A DNA stretch of 64,000 nucleotides from Methanobrevibacter sp. TLL-48-HuF1. Its GTDB lineage: Archaea > Methanobacteriota > Methanobacteria > Methanobacteriales > Methanobacteriaceae. The translations under genes and the position numbers were made by a program. Positions 41,036 through 48,076 of this stretch are shown here, in pieces. The stretch lies in contig NZ_CP081485.1 in the NCBI RefSeq assembly GCF_023617305.1, forward strand, positions 372,001 to 436,000, written 5' to 3'. Positions within the stretch are counted from its first letter, which is position 1, and each line of letters opens with the position of its first letter. Under the pieces are notes generated by a model. It saw only the letters and a program-made list of their open reading frames with translations, had not been told where the DNA came from and ran no database searches.

Positions 41036-41296
41036 TTATTCGTCATCTTCAACATAAATTGCTTTTTTATCATCTTTATTAGCATCGACAACAATGTCTT
41101 CTGCATTTTGAACCATGTCCTGGTAACATTCTTCAGCATCTTTTTTTGCAGCTAAAACAGCAGCCATACCTTTAGTACAGCCTTCTTTTACAGCTTTAGA
41201 TTCGAGGATTTTTTTACCTGCAATAGCTGCAGCTATTCCTCCAACAAAAATTAATGCATGTTTATGTTCCATTACTTTATCAATGTATTCTTCCAT
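41036..41296 (-). CDS. Small membrane-associated partner of the metal ATPase (DUF6110-like)
   Basis: An 86-aa protein. A hydrophobic stretch (ALIFVGGIAAAIAG, ~14-27) is followed by KK and a helical segment rich in Ala, Lys and acidic residues (~35-75), ending in a strongly acidic tail (DKKAIYVEDDE). The shape recalls mycobacterial PacL/DUF1490 proteins, which work with P1B pumps in metal efflux; DUF6110 is my recollection of the family. GGAGGAAATAAT precedes the ATG, and the gene ends 10 bp before the ATPase gene. Confidence 0.75.
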   Translation of the reverse strand: MEEYIDKVMEHKHALIFVGGIAAAIAGKKILESKAVKEGCTKGMAAVLAAKKDAEECYQDMVQNAEDIVVDANKDDKKAIYVEDDE

Positions 41297-41326
41297 ATTA
41301 TTTCCTCCAAATATAATTATTATAAA

Positions 41327-41394
41327 ACCTAATTTATTAGGTCTACCTAAAATTTATATCTGTCATATTATATAAATATATTAGGTATTCCTAA
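41327..41394 (-). promoter_or_regulatory. DtxR/MntR-like palindromes around the metal-ATPase promoter
   Basis: ACCTAA-TTTA-TTAGGT (41327-41342) and TTAGGT-CT-ACCTAA (41337-41350) overlap. TTAGG-TATT-CCTAA lies at 41381-41394. Between them is a TATA-like TTTATATA (minus strand, 41369-41376). So one site would cover the transcription start and the other the BRE side of the TATA box. Half-sites TTAGG/CCTAA are those of DtxR-family metal repressors; no such regulator gene is in the window. Confidence 0.65.
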
Positions 41395-41468
41395 AAAAAA
41401 TAATATGGAAATTAAATAAATTTAAAAATAAGAAAAAATAAGAAAAAACAGATAAAAGAAGAATAAAT

Positions 41469-42374
41469 TTATTCTTTTTTATCATCTTTAAATAATTCGG
41501 CAATACCTGCAACTGAACCTAAAACACCACTAGATTCAAGAGGTAAAAAGACTTTACTTGCTTTTCCATCAGCTATTTTCTCAAGAGATTCCAAATACTT
41601 AATAGCTATTAAACCATCATCAGGATTTCCTTCATGGATCGCAGCATATACTTTTTCAATAGCTGCTGCTTCCCCTTCCGCTCTAAGAATTGCAGCCTGT
41701 TTATCTGCTTCAGCCATTTTCTTAATAGATTCTGCATTACCTTCAGCTTCAAGAATAGTTGCTTGTTTATCTCCTTCAGACTTTTTAATTTCAGATTGTT
41801 TATAACCTTCAGCTTCAAGAATAGATGCTCTTTTCATCCTTTCAGCTTTCATTTGTTTACTCATTGCATCAACAATATCCTGAGGAGGTTCAATTTTTTG
41901 AATTTCAACACGAACAACTCTACTACCCCACTTATCAGTAGCCTCATCCAATACTTCACGTAATTCTGCATTAATCATTTCACGGGAAGTTAATGTTTGG
42001 TCCAATTCCAAATCACCAATAATATTTCTTAAATTGGTTTGTGCAAGTTTGGTAATAGCCTGATAAAAGTCAACAACGTGATAGGTTGCATTAAAAGCAT
42101 CTACCACTTCATAAAATATAACACAGTCAACGACAACAACAGTATTGTCTTTAGTAATAACTTCCTGAGGAGGTACATCTACAACCTGCTCTCTTAAATC
42201 TACTTTTTGCAATGTTTCAATAAATGGAATTAAAACAACAATTCCACTACCTACAGTTCTCTGATACTTACCTAATCTTTCAATAACCCCTTTTTCATAA
42301 GGTCTTAAAATTTTAATACATTTAATTCCAATAATGGCCAACAATATAACAATTAAAATTGCTATTTCAATCAT
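41469..42374 (-). CDS. SPFH-domain protein (stomatin/prohibitin family)
   Basis: A 301-aa protein with an N-terminal membrane hairpin (IAILIVILLAIIGIKCI), the SPFH domain (~25-190, EKGVIERLGKYQRTVGSGI and REQVVDVPPQEVITKD), and a C-terminal coiled coil of repeated EAEG/KQA units (~190-245). Stomatins assemble membrane microdomain rings and often act with NfeD proteins. A NfeD gene starts the pair and ends 10 bp upstream. GGGAGG ribosome site. Confidence 0.93.
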   Translation of the reverse strand: MIEIAILIVILLAIIGIKCIKILRPYEKGVIERLGKYQRTVGSGIVVLIPFIETLQKVDLREQVVDVPPQEVITKDNTVVVVDCVIFYEVVDAFNATYHVVDFYQAITKLAQTNLRNIIGDLELDQTLTSREMINAELREVLDEATDKWGSRVVRVEIQKIEPPQDIVDAMSKQMKAERMKRASILEAEGYKQSEIKKSEGDKQATILEAEGNAESIKKMAEADKQAAILRAEGEAAAIEKVYAAIHEGNPDDGLIAIKYLESLEKIADGKASKVFLPLESSGVLGSVAGIAELFKDDKKE

Positions 42375-42384
42375 ATTATCCTCC

Positions 42385-42801
42385 CTAATCTATTTTTTTA
42401 ACAATTAACTTAATGCTGTCAATTCCAATAACTTCCACTTTATCATTAATGTTTAAGTCATCTTCACTATATCCGGACCATTCTTCACCAGCTACTTTAA
42501 TAACAACATTAGTTTTATTTAATTTCTTTAAAACAACACCTTTCTGCCCAATAAGTCTTTCAGCCGTTGCATTTTTACCTGCTTTTTTTGTTACTTTTTT
42601 AGCAAACTTTCTAGTGGATAATATTAAAATAAATGAAGAAACTGCAAATCCAATAAACTGAATATATGGATTAAAGCCTAAATAATTCAATATTATAGCT
42701 ACAATTGATCCTACACCAAACCATACTAAAAAAAAGCTAGCAGTAACTAATTCCATTATAAAAAAGACAACCATCAAAGTTATCCAAATATAAATATCCA
42801 T
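42385..42801 (-). CDS. NfeD-family membrane protein
   Basis: A 138-aa protein with three membrane helices (~5-75) and a C-terminal OB-fold domain (~85-138: IGQKGVVLKKL, GEEWSGYSEDDLNINDKVEVIGI). It is the short NfeD type without a ClpP-like protease domain. It pairs with the stomatin gene 10 bp downstream; the two are regularly adjacent across prokaryotes. Confidence 0.92.
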   Translation of the reverse strand: MDIYIWITLMVVFFIMELVTASFFLVWFGVGSIVAIILNYLGFNPYIQFIGFAVSSFILILSTRKFAKKVTKKAGKNATAERLIGQKGVVLKKLNKTNVVIKVAGEEWSGYSEDDLNINDKVEVIGIDSIKLIVKKID

Positions 42802-42904
42802 ATGAATCTTTTTTAATATTTTTTATAGCTATTTGTTTAGCTATCATATAATTTATTTGTAATTTATTATACTTAATAATTAAGGTGATTTTCATAAAAG
42901 AGAT

Positions 42905-42926
42905 AATTTAAATATAACAATTGTTA
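42905..42926 (+). promoter_or_regulatory. fdhD promoter with a 12-bp palindrome
   Basis: TATA-like AATTTAAATATA at 42905-42914 is followed by a perfect palindrome TAACAATTGTTA at 42915-42926. The start codon is 27 bp further on. The TATAACA half resembles the metY/cysK half-site, though spacing differs. Confidence 0.35.
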
Positions 42927-42952
42927 ATAATATCTAATAAGAGGCAGTTCAT

Positions 42953-43783
42953 ATGGAATTTATCAAAACAATAAATGCAATTAAATGGAAAAATGGGAAT
43001 TGCGAAAAAGTAGAAGAAAAAACTGTTGAAGATGAATATGCTTATTTATTTATTGATTATTTGCCTCCAAGAAAGTTTTCAGTTTATCCAAAAAACTTAG
43101 ATGACTTTGCAATTGGATATTGTCTTGGAGAAGGTTTAATAAAAACAAATAATGATATAAAAAATATAAAAATAAGTGAAACAAATGTATTAGTTAAAAC
43201 TCGTCTTAACCATACTCCTGAAGAGGACTTTGAGCAGGAAGGAATAGTCCAAAAAAGAAAAGGAGATTGCGAGCATGCATGCGTTTGCAGATTACTTGAA
43301 TATCAGGGAGTAAATTCCGATAATGCCGGAGGAATCAGATCCCAATTAAAAACAATAACTCCAAATAATTCCACTTTAAAAATAGATGCAACACAAATTA
43401 TAAAAGACATGGAAAATTTAAAAGAAAATGCTAAAATTTGGCAAGAAACAGGCAGTGTTCATGCAGCTCAATTAATTTATAAAGATAAAAGCATTATAAG
43501 AGAAGATGTTAGCAGACATGTAGCTGTAGATAAAGTTATTGGAGCTGCTTTTAAACTAGGATACGATTTAACACAATCATACCTTACATACAGTGGAAGA
43601 ATGCCTGCAGATATGCTTATAAAAGTAATAAGAGTGGGAATTCCAATTATCATATCTAATGCAGCACCTGCAGCTTCAGGATATGAAATAGCTGAAAAAG
43701 GCAATATAACCATGGTTGGTTTTGTTAGAAATAACAGATTTAATCTCTACAGTGCTCCGCAGAGAATAAATCTTGAAAAATAA
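42953..43783 (+). CDS. fdhD: Formate dehydrogenase accessory sulfurtransferase
   Basis: Passes sulfur from a cysteine desulfurase to the molybdenum/tungsten cofactor of formate dehydrogenase. Family motifs: FAIGYCLGEGLI (55-66), the cysteine region GDCEHACVC near 103-111, GSVHAAQ, REDVSRHVAVDKVIGAA and YSGRMPADMLIKV. The usual CxxC loop appears here as a CxxxCxC arrangement. Length 276 aa. No formate dehydrogenase genes lie in the window. Its stop codon lies inside a 38-bp repeat that marks the edge of an integrated element. Confidence 0.9.
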   Translation: MEFIKTINAIKWKNGNCEKVEEKTVEDEYAYLFIDYLPPRKFSVYPKNLDDFAIGYCLGEGLIKTNNDIKNIKISETNVLVKTRLNHTPEEDFEQEGIVQKRKGDCEHACVCRLLEYQGVNSDNAGGIRSQLKTITPNNSTLKIDATQIIKDMENLKENAKIWQETGSVHAAQLIYKDKSIIREDVSRHVAVDKVIGAAFKLGYDLTQSYLTYSGRMPADMLIKVIRVGIPIIISNAAPAASGYEIAEKGNITMVGFVRNNRFNLYSAPQRINLEK

Positions 43784-43811
43784 AAGAAGTAGTTTTTTCT
43801 ATTGTGTTTCT
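43774..43811. repeat. Left direct repeat (attL-like)
   Basis: Matches 45772-45809 at 37 of 38 positions (A versus G at 43788/45786). Contains the last codons and stop of fdhD (43774-43783) followed by a TTTTTTC run. Confidence 0.8.
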
Positions 43812-43919
43812 AATTTTTTACAATTTAACTTTTATTCCCCCAAGCTTTTAAAAAGTACTGTTTTTTACTTTTTATTAACTAACTTCATTACTCCTTAACT
43901 CAACTCGCAATTTTTTTAC

Positions 43920-44963
43920 TTATTTTCCTTCAATCCTTTTTATTTCTTTAATCATTTTATCAAAATCAGATTCAAAGGTTTTATCTTGTTTAACCCTAAA
44001 TTTCTCATATTCACTTTTTGCAATTTCTTTAGCTTCTTTTGAGGATATTTTTCCTTTATCCAATAATCTTGGTAATTCATTTAAAGTAATATAACTGTCT
44101 AACACATTTTTCCAATCTGCCATACTTGTAGGAATTTTTCTCATAGCTCTATTTTCAGCTAATGTTAAAAAACCATCCACTAAAGTATTTAATAATTTAA
44201 GTTCCTTTTCTTTTAGATAATTTTTTGCTATTACAACATCACTTTGAATTATTTTCCCATTAGGTGATTTGCTCCAAGAAGTCAATCCCATATGTGGTTT
44301 ATCACTGTCACTACGTTCTGAAATTATTTCTGCAGCAGTTTTTTCACTTACTGCATATATTAATTTATTTTGTACTGTAGCAAAAAATTCTTTTGTTATT
44401 TCAGATTCAAAATTATAATCATAACTTGTTGCATAAATATCAGTTATTTTCTGATTAAATCTTCTTTCAGAGGATCTAATTTCACGAATTTCTTCGAGTA
44501 ACTCCTCAAAATAATCTTTAGTAAATCTTCCCCCTTTCTTCAGAAGTTCCTTATCTAATACAAAACCTTTAACCATATATTGCTTTAAAATAGCATTAGA
44601 CCATTTACGAAACTGAGTGGCTTCTTTACTGTTTATTCTATACCCTATCGATATAATTGCATCAAGATTATACCATATTTGAGGCCTTCCTCCTTTTTTA
44701 GAGTTTATCAACTCTGAGTTGATAAACTCGGATTTCTCCTCAAATAATTTTTTGGAACTTAAACTAACTTCATTTTTATTTAACTCTCCATCCTGAACTA
44801 TATTACTGAAATGCTTAGATATATTTTGAGTACTTGTTCCAAAAATTTCTGCAATAACTTTTTGACTAGCCCATAATGTATCATCACCAATAATAAATTC
44901 ACCTTCAACAGATCCCTCTTCACTTTGATATAATAATTTTTCAACTAATTTAAATTCCACCAT
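43920..44963 (-). CDS. RhuM family protein (virulence/mobile-element associated)
   Basis: A 347-aa protein. An N-terminal HTH-like region (ASQKVIAEIFGTSTQNISKHF, here cut for length) leads into the family core KKGGRPQIWYNLDAIISIGYRINS and TQFRKWSNAILKQYMVKGFVLD. A helical C-terminal half follows (~150-347). RhuM proteins are found on pathogenicity islands and mobile elements of bacteria and archaea; the biochemical role is unknown, though a phage-defence or DNA-binding role has been suspected. The gene is the only intact cargo of the integrated element. AGAGGT precedes the ATG. Confidence 0.88.
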   Translation of the reverse strand: MVEFKLVEKLLYQSEEGSVEGEFIIGDDTLWASQKVIAEIFGTSTQNISKHFSNIVQDGELNKNEVSLSSKKLFEEKSEFINSELINSKKGGRPQIWYNLDAIISIGYRINSKEATQFRKWSNAILKQYMVKGFVLDKELLKKGGRFTKDYFEELLEEIREIRSSERRFNQKITDIYATSYDYNFESEITKEFFATVQNKLIYAVSEKTAAEIISERSDSDKPHMGLTSWSKSPNGKIIQSDVVIAKNYLKEKELKLLNTLVDGFLTLAENRAMRKIPTSMADWKNVLDSYITLNELPRLLDKGKISSKEAKEIAKSEYEKFRVKQDKTFESDFDKMIKEIKRIEGK

Positions 44964-45288
44964 AATTTATATAACCTCTACACTTTACTCTCCAAAAAAA
45001 ATTAATTATGTGTTTCTTGTTTTTATATTTATATTATAAGTTAATATAAATGTTTCTATTCAAAAAATTAACCTTAAAAATACAATATATTCAATAAAAA
45101 TAATAAAATGCAAAACATTATTCAGTATAAAAAAATAAAACACATTGAGTTCTAAATTTTAGTGTTTAATTAGTTTTGTGAAATGTTAAGTTATTGTTCA
45201 TTTTACAAAAAATACTATCACTTCATCCAAACCATTCATTTTATATTATAAAATATTTTCACTAAATTAATAAATCTTCAAAAACATG
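44964..45288. other. Non-coding part of the integrated element
   Basis: AT-rich sequence upstream of the RhuM gene and downstream of the integrase relic. It should contain the RhuM promoter. I see no open frame with coding character. Confidence 0.4.
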
Positions 45289-45529
45289 TCAACCACCTTT
45301 TAAGGTCTGTTTCATATGATATTCTTGTGTAGATTCAGTAAAAATCAGTTACATTTAAGTTTAAAGTTTCCATTCTAGCACAACCATTTGTACTCATAAA
45401 TAATATTGCTGCTTTCATTAAGTTGTCTGCAACATCTAATGCGACTTTTATTACTTCATGATCGGGCAAATCTTTATAATTTATTGGTAGCGTGATTTTC
45501 AAGCTTTGTGTGATTATGGGTGGTAGTCT
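45289..45529 (-). pseudogene. Tyrosine recombinase (integrase) fragment with a frameshift
   Basis: On the minus strand the translation reads YKDLPDHEVIKVALDVAD, then LFMSTNGCARMETLNLNVTDF. This is the first catalytic box of archaeal integrases, with its Arg in GCARMETL. After the Asp-Phe pair, one extra T in a T run shifts the frame. The next frame continues as TESTQEYHMKQTLKGG and stops at 45289. The HxxR and Tyr boxes are absent, so the gene is dead. Recognised from memory of Methanobrevibacter integrases. Confidence 0.75.
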
Positions 45530-45566
45530 CTGTTGGGGGCGTAATTGTATTTGAGGACCAGTTCTT

Positions 45567-45670
45567 CCTCTTCTTCAGCCCCCAATAATTAGTTCGCAAA
45601 ATGTTTTATTGTAAAATTTAGTGTATTGTTTTATTATTACTTTTATCCGTTTATAGGGGCTGAAGAGAGG
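45567..45670. repeat. Imperfect inverted repeat near the right end of the element
   Basis: CCTCTTCTTCAGCCCC at 45567-45582 faces GGGGCTGAAGAGAGG at 45656-45670, with ~73 bp between. It is unusually GC-rich for this window and may be a recombinase-binding arm or a remnant end. Confidence 0.5.
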
Positions 45671-45771
45671 TTTCTTTCTAACGAAAATTCTTTTAACAGT
45701 TTTCCATCATTGCCCATATTTCCTATTTTTACCTTTTTATTTTTTTTATTAAACTCTTATATGAAAGCATT

Positions 45772-45809
45772 TGAAAAATAAAAGAGGTAGTTTTTTCTAT
45801 TGTGTTTCT
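45772..45809. repeat. Right direct repeat (attR-like)
   Basis: Partner of 43774-43811. Contains the CMD gene stop codon (45797-45799) and its last four codons. Confidence 0.8.
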
Positions 45810-46123
45810 GCAACGCTATTTAAAATTTGAACAGCCTTACTGAAAGCAGGCATTCCAGAAGTTAAAAGGACAATTTTCAAAACATCCATTATTTCTTCTT
45901 TAGTAATGTCTAATTCCTGCATTCCACTTTTTATTTGTTTTTTAGTAGCTCTTGGATCTGCTCTTGAAGCTGTAATTCCAATAGCTATTAATTTTTGGGT
46001 TTTATAATCAAGAGCATGTCCGTCATAAACTACTTCACTTATATTTTTAACAAGGTCATAAAGGTCAGGATATTCTCCTTCAAGTTCATGAATTCCTTTT
46101 CCATAAAAAACTTCATCTTTCAT
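45797..46123 (-). CDS. Carboxymuconolactone decarboxylase-like protein without the CxxC site
   Basis: About 108 residues with the CMD fold (five to six helices; KTQKLIAIGITASRADPRAT, then SGMQELDITKEEIMDVLKI). In AhpD-like members the corresponding segment has CxxC plus His acting as a peroxidase-linked thiol pair; here it is ASRADPRAT, so thiol chemistry is not possible. ATG 46123 is chosen because AAGGTGA lies 8 nt before it; the GTG at 46135 is inside that ribosome site. It is convergent with fdhD, with the integrated element between. Confidence 0.82.
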   Translation of the reverse strand: MKDEVFYGKGIHELEGEYPDLYDLVKNISEVVYDGHALDYKTQKLIAIGITASRADPRATKKQIKSGMQELDITKEEIMDVLKIVLLTSGMPAFSKAVQILNSVAETQ

Positions 46124-46183
46124 ATAACCACTCACCTTAATTGATTGGTTATTATATAAAAAATAAGTTATATATAAATGTAA

Positions 46184-46609
46184 TCAGTTATTTTCAATAG
46201 CTTCACGAACTTTTTTAATAGCTATTTCCTTTTTAGCAGGATATGCTGCTATTTTGACTTTAAGATGAATTGAATCTCCAGAATCTACAATTTTAATTTT
46301 TTCATTAATTGCATCTTCCTTAGATAATCGTAAAAATAAATTTCCTTTATCATCAACTTTACGTTCCAAATCATTATTTAATTTATCAAGTTGATTTTGG
46401 TCTAATTCTAAAAGTAAATTAAAAAAAGCTTTTGTTTGTCTTTTCTTATCTACAACACCAGACAGTATAATGATTTTATCTTCCATTAATCCTTCTGCAT
46501 CTTCACTTTCAATTTCAGCATCTGGAAATATGTTGTAGATGGCCTGAGTTAATTCATCGAGATTTTCACTCTCATAAACAAACTCTCTAAATCTGATATT
46601 ATGAATCAT
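46184..46609 (-). CDS. COG1325-type RNA-binding protein (predicted exosome-associated)
   Basis: A 141-aa archaeal protein of the RNA-binding dimerisation-domain family, with an alternating strand-helix pattern (IHNIRFREFVYESENLDEL, EDKIIILSGVVDKKRQTKAFF, HLKVKIAAYPAKKEIAIKKV in pieces). It starts 30 bp after the L15e gene, which matches the conserved archaeal arrangement of L15e with this gene. An exosome role is a published prediction, not a demonstrated function here. Confidence 0.8.
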   Translation of the reverse strand: MIHNIRFREFVYESENLDELTQAIYNIFPDAEIESEDAEGLMEDKIIILSGVVDKKRQTKAFFNLLLELDQNQLDKLNNDLERKVDDKGNLFLRLSKEDAINEKIKIVDSGDSIHLKVKIAAYPAKKEIAIKKVREAIENN

Positions 46610-46639
46610 TTTATCAAAAAAGGTATTAAGAAAGGAGAT

Positions 46640-47194
46640 TTATTTTTTTCTCCTTGCTTGTTCACTACCTTTTCCTTTGGAAGTTAATCCACGTCCTTTA
46701 GTTCCAGCACTAGTTAAGCCTCTGAGAGCTCTGTTAGTGTGTTTTTTGGAGCAAATCCAATTGATTTTTTCATCATTAACAATAGAAGGACTTTGTGGAT
46801 CTACTAAGATAACTTCATAATATTTATATTTACCGTCAGCCCATACCCAGTAAGAGTTTAATACTTCTAAATTAGGGTATTTTTTAGCTACACGTTCTTC
46901 AGCAATCCTTTGAATGGATTTAGCTTGAGTAATTTTGTTTACACCCATTCTTTTAGGTTTACGTCCTCCGATAAAACGAGATTTCCTTCTTCCACCACGT
47001 CTTACTCTGGTTCTTACTAAAACGAAACCTTTTTTAGCTCTGTAACCTAAACTTCTAGCTCTATCAAGCCTGGTTGGTCTTTCAATTCTTTGAACTGCTG
47101 ATTGCCTTCTCCATTTAGGAGCTCTTTCCCACATTAATTCCCTTACATAGGATTCATCTGGGTTTTTCCATGCATCTCTAATATATTTATACAT
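46640..47194 (-). CDS. rpl15e: 50S ribosomal protein L15e
   Basis: Archaeal/eukaryal large-subunit protein of 184 aa, very basic. Characteristic N-terminus [20 protein letters not shown], the RWRRQ-like [24 protein letters not shown] core, and [12 protein letters not shown]. Ends in [19 protein letters not shown]. Normal length. Upstream region with a palindrome at 47237-47249 is shared with a divergent gene. Confidence 0.97.
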   Translation of the reverse strand: MYKYIRDAWKNPDESYVRELMWERAPKWRRQSAVQRIERPTRLDRARSLGYRAKKGFVLVRTRVRRGGRRKSRFIGGRKPKRMGVNKITQAKSIQRIAEERVAKKYPNLEVLNSYWVWADGKYKYYEVILVDPQSPSIVNDEKINWICSKKHTNRALRGLTSAGTKGRGLTSKGKGSEQARRKK

Positions 47195-47236
47195 AATAAC
47201 ACCTTTTGTTCAGCTTTTTTAAAAAGCCACATCCAT

Positions 47237-47249
47237 GAGACATTGTCTC
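47237..47249. promoter_or_regulatory. 13-bp perfect palindrome upstream of rpl15e
   Basis: GAGACA-T-TGTCTC lies 43 bp before the L15e start codon. It could be an operator or a 5'-UTR hairpin. Protein binding or autoregulation by L15e is untested. Confidence 0.35.
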
Positions 47250-47399
47250 GAAAAAAGTTATGTAATCGTCAATAAATCAACGATAATGAAATATTTGTTT
47301 TATTTATTTATAAAGTTTTGGTCAAATTTATAAAGAAAAATTAGTGTTAACCAATTATTTATAATTAATTCCATATAAATATTAATGAGGATGAAAAGT

Positions 47400-47798
47400 A
47401 TGAAAATGCCTGATAAATTAGATTCAAAACTGCTGGCCCCTTGTGGAATAAACTGTATTAGCTGTGAAAGGTATCAAAATCCATGTGTAGGATGTTTAAT
47501 AGGTGATGACGGAAAAACTAAAGCTAGTTTAAAATGTAAAATAAAATCCTGCTTTGATACAAAGAATTTTAGCTATTGCGGAAGATGCAGTGAATTTCCC
47601 TGCCCCCAAATGAAAAAACACAGCAAAAAGTATATTAAAAGATATGATTTAAATACTTTAGAAAGTGCCAAAAGAATAAAAAATATAGGCATTGGTAAAA
47701 TAACAGATTCAGACCGTGAAAAATGGACCTGTCCCAAATGCGGAGGAGTAATTAAATTTCAAACTAAAAAATGCAGTGAATGTGACTATTCATTATAA
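47400..47798 (+). CDS. Cysteine-rich protein of the DUF3795 type
   Basis: About 132 residues. N-terminal APCGINCISCERYQNPCVGC and later CFDTKNFSYCGRCSEFPCP fit DUF3795, which probably binds zinc or an Fe-S cluster. A C-terminal zinc ribbon follows (CPKCGGVIKF...CSECDY). The ATG at 47400 has GAGGATG 6 nt before it, so the upstream ATGs at 47385 and 47391 are less likely. It is divergent from L15e. Role unknown. Confidence 0.75.
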   Translation: MKMPDKLDSKLLAPCGINCISCERYQNPCVGCLIGDDGKTKASLKCKIKSCFDTKNFSYCGRCSEFPCPQMKKHSKKYIKRYDLNTLESAKRIKNIGIGKITDSDREKWTCPKCGGVIKFQTKKCSECDYSL

Positions 47799-47810
47799 CT
47801 CTTTTTTTAA

Positions 47811-47949
47811 AAGTAATACTTATAGCTAAAATAAGCCAATAAAAGTAATACTTCCTTATTTTTTAAAAAATAATACTTAATATATAAATAAAATAAAAAA
47901 AAGTAATACTTAATACTTTTAGGCAAAATAAAGCATTTTAATAATACTT
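47811..47949 (+). promoter_or_regulatory. Array of AAGTAATACTT palindromes upstream of the ABC transporter
   Basis: Three perfect 11-bp palindromes AAGTA-A-TACTT lie at 47811-47821, 47843-47853 and 47901-47911. Partial copies (TAATACTT) occur at 47871-47878, 47911-47918 and 47942-47949. Several are about 32 bp apart, near three helical turns, so bound dimers could face one side of DNA. They lie 130-265 bp upstream of the transporter start. A metal- or nutrient-responsive repressor such as NikR is a possibility, not shown. Confidence 0.55.
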
Positions 47950-48076
47950 TTTTTAGTAAACCTTATTAATTATTATGATAATACAAATTATTAGGTTGTT
48001 ATTATATCATACTAAATATCGGATTGATATTACTAACAAGCTACTTTTTTAATAATTGAAACGAAATGTGAAAAAA

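Larger units (their letters stand above)
43774..45809. mobile_element. Small integrated element (~2.0 kb) bounded by 38-bp direct repeats
   Basis: The two ends are direct repeats with one mismatch in 38 bases. Between them are an intact RhuM gene and a decayed tyrosine-recombinase fragment, both on the minus strand. Removing one repeat and the interior leaves fdhD and the CMD gene convergent, with stop codons 15 bp apart. The repeat would then be the original site, covering both gene ends. The element appears immobile because its integrase is broken. Confidence 0.7.

Noticed and set aside
47811-47949. AAGTAATACTT array as a CRISPR array
   Set aside because: Units are only 11 bp, spacing varies and no cas genes are near.
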